Assembly (NCBI GenBank): GCA_038209775.1
Contig: JBBQXK010000009.1
Span: 38,898-102,897, forward strand
Origin: JBBQXK01 sp038209775
GTDB lineage: Bacteria; Pseudomonadota; Alphaproteobacteria; Rhodobacterales; Rhodobacteraceae
Direction of reading: 5' to 3'
DNA length: 64,000 bases
Shown: positions 59,038 through 64,000 of the stretch, piece by piece
Layout: each line of letters starts with the position of its first letter
Numbering within the stretch: position 1 is the stretch's first letter
The notes under the pieces: generated by a model
Told to the model about the DNA's origin: nothing
The model's input: only the letters and a program-made list of their open reading frames with translations
Database searches by the model: none
Made by a program: the position numbers and the translations under genes

Positions 59038-61215
59038 ATGGCGCAGTACTTTGGTGACGATACTGACGAGCTGGTGCTGGGCACGCCCGGAATTGACCTG
59101 TATTTCGGGGCTGGCGGCAATGACACGCTGGAAGGCGACGCCGACAATGACGAGCTTTATGGCGAGGCTGGCAACGACACACTGATCGGCGGATCGGGCA
59201 ATGACCTGCTGTTCGGCGGCGATGGTGCCGACAGTCTGGCCGGTGGTCTGGGGATTGACCTGCTTGAAGGCGGCAGCGGCGACGACACGCTGGATGCAGG
59301 CACGGGATTGGCCCGTGTGTTCGAAACCGTGCTCGGCGGGGCCGGGAATGACCTGATGTTCTGCGACGCCCTGTCGGTTGCCGATCTGTTTGCCCAAGGC
59401 GGTGAGGGCAACGACACCATCATCGGTGGCCTCGGCTTTGACCAGTTGTATGGCGATGACGGCGACGACGTAATCTACAGCCACGGCAGCCCCATCCCCG
59501 CGTCGAGGGTGGACCGCGACCAACTGTACGGTGGCCGGGGCAACGACACGATCTATCTTGCTTACAGCCGGAACGTGATCTCTGGCGGCGACACCGCCTA
59601 TGGTGGGTCTGGTAATGACACGATCACTGTCGACGCGGACGATGTGGGCGCGCACAGGATCTATGGCAACGATGGCGACGACAGCCTGACGGGTGCGGTC
59701 GGGTCGGACCTGATCGAGGGCGGCACGGGGAATGACACGATCCGGGGTGGCGGCGTGAACGTCATCTTCGTGACGGCGGCCGACACGCTTACGGGCGGCG
59801 ACGGGGATGACCTGATCACCTCGGACGGCGGGAGGCTGTCGCGCAACACCCTGAACGGCGATGCGGGCAATGACACGCTGCAAGGCGGCGCGGGGCGCGA
59901 CACGCTGCTGGGCGGGCTTGATCTTGATTTCCTGTCGGGCGGGGCGGGGAAAGATTCACTGCGCGGCGGTGACGGCGATGACTGGCTGTCTACGGGTGCG
60001 GACAACGACTGGGCCTATGGCGAGGCGGGCAACGACACCTTGCGCAGCGAAGAGGGGAGCGACCTTTTGTACGGCGGTGACGGCGATGACGACATCGGTG
60101 GAGGCGTGACAACAGGTGCCGTGATCTCGCGGTCCAGGCTGTACGGCGACGCAGGCAACGACGTTCTGACCGGCGGTTCAGGCAGCGAGGACCTGATCTA
60201 TGGCGGGGTCGGCAACGACACTGTCTATGGCGGCTATGCCAATGTCGTGGCCTATGGCGGACTTGGCGATGACTACATGGTCATGACGGAGGAAGGGGTT
60301 GAGGCAACACTGTCCGTTCTTTTTGGCGAGGACGGCAATGACACCCTTCTTGGCGGTTACCGGGCCGACACGATCTATGGCGGCGAGGGCGACGATCTGA
60401 TCTCGAACTCCGACGGCTCGGGTTATGACGCCGGTGCCAGCGCGGATGACGAGCTTTACGGTGGGGCAGGCAATGACACGATCCAAGGCCATACCAATGC
60501 GGAACTGGCCTTTGGCGGGATCGGGAATGACCTGATGTTGGGCTGGTACGGGCGCGACATTCTACAGGGGGACAAAGGCAACGATACCATCGTTGGCGAG
60601 TATGACGACGACTATCTGTTCGGTGGCGCGGGCAACGACGTGATGGGCAACATCGCCACCCCCGGCTTTGCCGACAGCGAGACGGGCAACGACGTTCTCG
60701 ATGCTGGCGACGGGGCCGATACCGTCCGGGGCGGTGCGGGGAATGACAGCATCTATGGCGGGGACGGGCGCGACCTGCTGTCCGGCGAAGACGGCGACGA
60801 CCTGATCAACGGCGACGGATCGAACGACCGGCTGTCGGGCGGTGCGGGCAATGATGTGCTGAACGGCGGTTCCGGGAACGACAGCCTGACTGGCGGTGCC
60901 GGGCGCGACACGCTGACCGGCGGTGACGGTGCGGATCATTTCGTCTTTGCCGCGCTGACCGACAGCGCCCTTGCCACTGCGTTGCGCGACCGTATCACCG
61001 ATTTCGTCTCGGGAACCGACAAGGTTGTGCTGACTGGCCTCGTGACCGGTGCTGTCTGGATCGGCGATGCGGCGTTTTCGGGGACCCAGGCCGAAATCCG
61101 CTATGTCTCCGCAAACGGGCTGCTGATACTGGACGTCGACGGCAATCGCACCGGCGATCTGACGATCCAGTTGGTCGGAGCGCCCGCGCTGCTGCAAACC
61201 GATGTGCTATTCTGA
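59038..61215 (+). CDS. RTX calcium-binding repeat protein
   Basis: The 725-residue acidic protein consists almost entirely of RTX nonapeptides (GGxGxDxLx), for example GGSGNDLLFGGDGADSLAGG, in roughly ten blocks spaced by short non-repeat strands. The C-terminus has the peptidase-M10/serralysin-type end HFVFAALTDSALATALRDRI, then DFVSGTDKVVLTG. There is no signal peptide, as expected for type I (HlyBD/TolC) export with a C-terminal signal. There is no enzymatic domain, so a structural or surface role is likely. No type I exporter is nearby. Calcium binding folds the beta-roll outside the cell. Confidence 0.92.
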   Translation: MAQYFGDDTDELVLGTPGIDLYFGAGGNDTLEGDADNDELYGEAGNDTLIGGSGNDLLFGGDGADSLAGGLGIDLLEGGSGDDTLDAGTGLARVFETVLGGAGNDLMFCDALSVADLFAQGGEGNDTIIGGLGFDQLYGDDGDDVIYSHGSPIPASRVDRDQLYGGRGNDTIYLAYSRNVISGGDTAYGGSGNDTITVDADDVGAHRIYGNDGDDSLTGAVGSDLIEGGTGNDTIRGGGVNVIFVTAADTLTGGDGDDLITSDGGRLSRNTLNGDAGNDTLQGGAGRDTLLGGLDLDFLSGGAGKDSLRGGDGDDWLSTGADNDWAYGEAGNDTLRSEEGSDLLYGGDGDDDIGGGVTTGAVISRSRLYGDAGNDVLTGGSGSEDLIYGGVGNDTVYGGYANVVAYGGLGDDYMVMTEEGVEATLSVLFGEDGNDTLLGGYRADTIYGGEGDDLISNSDGSGYDAGASADDELYGGAGNDTIQGHTNAELAFGGIGNDLMLGWYGRDILQGDKGNDTIVGEYDDDYLFGGAGNDVMGNIATPGFADSETGNDVLDAGDGADTVRGGAGNDSIYGGDGRDLLSGEDGDDLINGDGSNDRLSGGAGNDVLNGGSGNDSLTGGAGRDTLTGGDGADHFVFAALTDSALATALRDRITDFVSGTDKVVLTGLVTGAVWIGDAAFSGTQAEIRYVSANGLLILDVDGNRTGDLTIQLVGAPALLQTDVLF

Positions 61216-61351
61216 CATGCCGTCTGATCCTGCCTTGCCCTTTGCCGTCCAACGACGCATTTTGTCGCAGACAGCACAGGCTTTGCATCCATCCTGTTGA
61301 ACAAGGGGTAGAAAGCCGGTTCTATGACGCGGCAGGGGCAGGGGGCCAGAA

Positions 61352-62563
61352 ATGCGCTATTCCGGGCTGAAGGTGATCGCGCAGGGGCTGGTCGGCAACA
61401 CCGGCTGGAAACCCGCATGGCGTACGCCCGCGCCCAAGGCCGCGTATGACGCCATCATCATCGGCGGCGGCGGGCACGGGTTGTCCACCGCCTATTACCT
61501 GGCCAAGAACCACGGCCTGACCAACATTGCCGTCCTGGAAAAGGGTCTGCTGGGGCAAGGCAACATCGGGCGCAATACCACGATTGTGCGCGCCAACTAC
61601 TTTCTTCCCGGCAACTCCGAATTCTACAGCCATTCCTTGAAGTTGTGGGAAGGTCTTGAGGCCGAACTGAACTACAACGTGATGCATTCGCAGCGCGGGC
61701 TTATCAACCTCTTCCACTCGGACGGCCAGCGGGATGCCTTCGTGCGGCGTGGCAACGCGATGATAAACCAGGGCGATGATGCAATCTTGCTGGACCGCGA
61801 GGGGGTGCGCGAAGAACTGCCCTATCTGGATTTTGAGCAGACAAGGTTCCCGATCTATGGCGGCCTTTACCACAAGCGCGGCGGCACCGCGCGGCATGAT
61901 GCCGTCGCGTGGGGCTATGCGCGGGGGGCGGATGTGCGGGGGGTGGATCTGATCCAGCACTGCGAAGTCACCGGCATCGACATCGAGAATGGCCGGGTGA
62001 CCGGCGTCCAGACCACACGTGGTGCGATCCGTGCGAAAAAGGTGGGGATCATCGTCGCTGGGCGGTCGTCTCAGGTCGCGGCGATGGCGGGCATGCGCCT
62101 GCCGATCGAAAGCCACATCCTGCAGGCGTTTGTGACCGAAGGGCTGAAGCCCGTCATCAACCACGTCGTCAGCTTTGGCATGGGGCACTTTTACATGTCG
62201 CAGTCCGACAAGGGCGGGTTGGTGTTCGGCGGCGACCTCGATTTCTACGCAAGCTATGCCGCGCGCGGCAACCTGCCGATGGTCGAGCATGTGATGGAGG
62301 CCGGCATGGCGCTGATGCCGATGATCGGCCATGCGCGGCTCCTGCGCTCCTGGGGCGGGATCATGGACATGACGATGGACGGCTCGCCGATCATCGACGC
62401 AACGCAGGTGGAGGGGCTCTACTTCAACGGCGGCTGGTGCTTCGCGCATCTGCTGGCGACCGGCGCGCCGCACAAGGCCGCAGCGAAGCTGCGGCTCGAC
62501 CGCTTCGCGCGCGGTGCAGTGATCGACGAGGAGGGGACGGGTGCACAGCCGAACCTGCACTGA
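61352..62563 (+). CDS. soxB: Sarcosine oxidase beta subunit
   Basis: The 403-residue flavoprotein subunit of heterotetrameric sarcosine oxidase demethylates sarcosine to glycine, formaldehyde and H2O2. Motifs are AAYDAIIIGGGGHGLSTAYY (FAD), NIGRNTTIVRANYFLPGN and the His-containing stretch YHKRGGTARHDAVAWGYA (174-188), where the covalent FMN His is expected, and the C-terminal GGIMDMTMDGSPIID and YFNGGWC. soxD and soxA follow. Leu codon use changes near the 3' end: CTC becomes frequent after about 62.34 kb. Confidence 0.93.
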   Translation: MRYSGLKVIAQGLVGNTGWKPAWRTPAPKAAYDAIIIGGGGHGLSTAYYLAKNHGLTNIAVLEKGLLGQGNIGRNTTIVRANYFLPGNSEFYSHSLKLWEGLEAELNYNVMHSQRGLINLFHSDGQRDAFVRRGNAMINQGDDAILLDREGVREELPYLDFEQTRFPIYGGLYHKRGGTARHDAVAWGYARGADVRGVDLIQHCEVTGIDIENGRVTGVQTTRGAIRAKKVGIIVAGRSSQVAAMAGMRLPIESHILQAFVTEGLKPVINHVVSFGMGHFYMSQSDKGGLVFGGDLDFYASYAARGNLPMVEHVMEAGMALMPMIGHARLLRSWGGIMDMTMDGSPIIDATQVEGLYFNGGWCFAHLLATGAPHKAAAKLRLDRFARGAVIDEEGTGAQPNLH

Positions 62564-62580
62564 CGGGCGCGTGCACACGC

Positions 62581-62609
62581 GTGAAATAGGATCAAGCCTT
62601 TGATTTCAC
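62581..62609. repeat. Nested inverted repeat between soxB and soxD
   Basis: GTGAAAT (62581-62587) and ATTTCAC (62603-62609) are perfect 7-bp arms; inside them ATCAA (62591-62595) and TTGAT (62600-62604) also pair. It is the only AT-rich stretch of the sox region, close to the codon-usage change. It could be an mRNA processing hairpin or an operator. Confidence 0.4.
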
Positions 62610-62649
62610 TAAAGCCGACTACGCGGCTTCGCCCGATCCGGAGCGGCCG

Positions 62650-62913
62650 ATGCGCCTGACCTGTCCGCTGTGCGGCGCGCGCGACCTGCGCGAGTTCAGC
62701 TATCGCGGCGACGCCGGACTGATGGTGCGGCCGGAGCCGGGCGCGGGCGCCGAGGCCTTTCACGACTACCTCTACTTGCGCGACAACCCCGAGGGGCCGC
62801 ATGCCGAGCTGTGGCACCACGAGGCCGGATGCCGCGCCTGGTTGCGGGTGCTGCGCGACACCCGCACGCATGCGGTGCTGGAGACCGAGCTCGCGCGCGA
62901 GGCGGCGCGGTGA
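62650..62913 (+). CDS. soxD: Sarcosine oxidase delta subunit
   Basis: The 87-residue zinc-binding subunit starts MRLTCPLCGARDLREFSYRG, with Cys5 and Cys8 of the metal site, then FHDYLYLRDNPEGPHAELWH and HHEAGCRAWLRVLRDTRTH, all diagnostic of SoxD. The preceding gap from soxB is 86 bp, and soxA follows 55 bp later, wider than the usual overlap. Codon use is richer in CTC and CGC than most of the window. Confidence 0.92.
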   Translation: MRLTCPLCGARDLREFSYRGDAGLMVRPEPGAGAEAFHDYLYLRDNPEGPHAELWHHEAGCRAWLRVLRDTRTHAVLETELAREAAR

Positions 62914-62968
62914 GGCGCGTCGGATTTCTTGCGGCGGCGGAGCCCGGGCGCGGCCCTGGCGGTGGCCG

Positions 62969-64000
62969 GTGAGCCGGCTGGCGCAGGGCGGGCTGATCGA
63001 CCGCGGCCGAACGCTCGGGGTCAACTTCGACGGGCGCAGGCTGCCGGCGCATCCGGGCGACACGCTGGCCTCGGCGCTGCTCGCCGGCGGCGTGCGGCTG
63101 GTCGGGCGCAGCTTCAAGTACCACCGCCCCCGCGGCATCCTGACCGCGGACTCGGACGAGCCGAACGCGCTGGTCAGCGTGGGCACGGGGGCGGCGCGGC
63201 GGCCGAACCTGCGCGCCACGGTCCTGGAGGTCCACGAGGGGTTGGAGGCCACGAGCCAGAACCGCTGGCCGAGCCTGGGCTTCGATGCGATGGCGGTGAA
63301 CGACCTCGCCGCGCCGGTCCTGAGCGCGGGGTTCTACTACAAGACCTTCATGTGGCCGGCCGCGTTCTGGGAGAGGCTCTACGAGCCGGCGATCCGGCGC
63401 GCGGCTGGGCTCGGGCGGCTGTCGGGCGTCCGCGCGCCCGACGCGGCCGAGAAGGCCTTCGCGTTCTGCGACCTCCTGGTGATCGGCGCGGGGCCGGCGG
63501 GGCTGATGGCGGCGCTGACCGCCGGGCGGGCGGGGGCGCGCGTGATCCTCGCCGACGAGGACTTCCGCCCGGGCGGAAGGCTGAACGCCGAGCGCGAGGA
63601 GGTGGACGGAAGCCCCGGCGCCGACTGGGCGGCGGAGGTCGCCTCCGAGCTCGCCGCGATGCCGAATGTCCGGCTGATGCCGCGCACCACCGTCACCGGC
63701 GCCTACGACGGCGGCACGTACGGGGCGCTCGAGCGGGTGTCCGAGCATCTCGCAGCACCCCCCGAGGGCGCGCCGGTCCAGACCTTCTGGCGCATTGTCG
63801 CACGCCGCGCCATCCTCGCCGCGGGGGCGCTGGAGCGGCCGATCGCCTTCCCCGACAACGACCGGCCCGGGGTGATGCTCGCGGGTGCGGTGCGCGCCTA
63901 CGCCAACCGCTGGGCGGTGGCGGCGGGGGCGAAGACGGCGGTCTTCACCAACAACGACGACGGCTGGCGCACGGCGCGCGACCTCGCGGAGGCGGGCGTG
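62969..64000 (+). CDS. soxA: Sarcosine oxidase alpha subunit, 5' part (runs off the window)
   Basis: An open frame of 344 codons from GTG 62969 continues past 64000; full-length SoxA is about 950-1000 residues. The N-terminal 2Fe-2S-type ferredoxin-like domain reads RTLGVNFDGRRLPAHPGDTL and GRSFKYHRPRGILTADSDEP. A NAD-binding fold follows with CDLLVIGAGPAGLMAALTAG and LAAGALERPIAFPDNDRPGV. The GTG was chosen because the family begins immediately after it and no ATG is available. No CTT Leu codon is seen and CTC is common, unlike the rest of the window. Confidence 0.88.
   Translation, partial: MSRLAQGGLIDRGRTLGVNFDGRRLPAHPGDTLASALLAGGVRLVGRSFKYHRPRGILTADSDEPNALVSVGTGAARRPNLRATVLEVHEGLEATSQNRWPSLGFDAMAVNDLAAPVLSAGFYYKTFMWPAAFWERLYEPAIRRAAGLGRLSGVRAPDAAEKAFAFCDLLVIGAGPAGLMAALTAGRAGARVILADEDFRPGGRLNAEREEVDGSPGADWAAEVASELAAMPNVRLMPRTTVTGAYDGGTYGALERVSEHLAAPPEGAPVQTFWRIVARRAILAAGALERPIAFPDNDRPGVMLAGAVRAYANRWAVAAGAKTAVFTNNDDGWRTARDLAEAGV

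Noticed and set aside
59038..61215. Tandem DNA repeat or CRISPR-like array suggested by periodic GGCGG/AATGAC text
   Set aside because: The periodicity comes from RTX nonapeptide codons within one intact reading frame; there are no identical repeats with unique spacers.

Overview
The window is GC-rich chromosomal DNA from an alphaproteobacterium of the Rhodobacteraceae (Rhodobacter/Tabrizicola/Gemmobacter/Paracoccus-like). This is inferred from gene content and protein style: an IF-3 beginning ARRPHNAPPQ, a MobA-MobB fusion, GlpX next to homoserine dehydrogenase, heterotetrameric sarcosine oxidase genes, TadE/TadG proteins, and RTX repeats. I found no rRNA, tRNA, CRISPR array or complete insertion sequence.

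Layout. (1) 0.1-13.3 kb is a sugar or polyol catabolic locus: a polyol dehydrogenase, a TIM-barrel epimerase, a LacI regulator with two operators, a CUT2-type ABC importer, an SDR and three Gfo/Idh/MocA oxidoreductases. Five or six of its genes carry frameshifts or deletions, so the locus appears to be decaying. (2) 13.3-15.7 kb holds infC, which seems to use an AUA start, two related membrane-anchored alanine-rich rod proteins, and a TusA-like protein. (3) 15.7-23.7 kb is a molybdenum/tungsten cofactor block: a DUF429-like/MoeA fusion, a MobA-MobB fusion, FdhD, a DUF2478 protein, and a tungstate-type importer (TupA, TupB, TupC) with a one-component regulator. (4) 23.8-35.0 kb is an apparently intact carbohydrate island read divergently from 29.4 kb. 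Leftward lie a CUT1 binding protein, two permeases, a SorC-type regulator and an FGGY kinase. Rightward lie the ATPase, a glycerol-1-phosphate-dehydrogenase-like enzyme, a SIS isomerase, an SDR, a HAD phosphatase and a ketose 3-epimerase-like enzyme. Its substrate cannot be read from sequence, and the enzyme set matches no pathway I can name. (5) 35.1-53.1 kb is mainly housekeeping: serine dehydratase, two GSTs, an EF-hand protein, RpiA, glutathione reductase, HflK/HflC, a DegP-type protease, LolCE/LolD, RecJ, homoserine dehydrogenase and GlpX. (6) 53.2-64.0 kb carries pirin, three Tad pseudopilin/VWA proteins, glutamate dehydrogenase, a 725-residue RTX-repeat protein, and soxB-soxD-soxA, the last running off the window. 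Codon usage shifts near the 3' end of soxB.

A family of about 50-60 bp intergenic palindromic repeats (seven copies seen) is scattered through the window, mostly at gene ends. The best candidates for undescribed biology are the divergent carbohydrate island (4), the paired alanine-rich rods (2), the DUF429-like/MoeA fusion, the regulator with a ligand-binding-protein-like domain beside tupA, and the intergenic repeat family.
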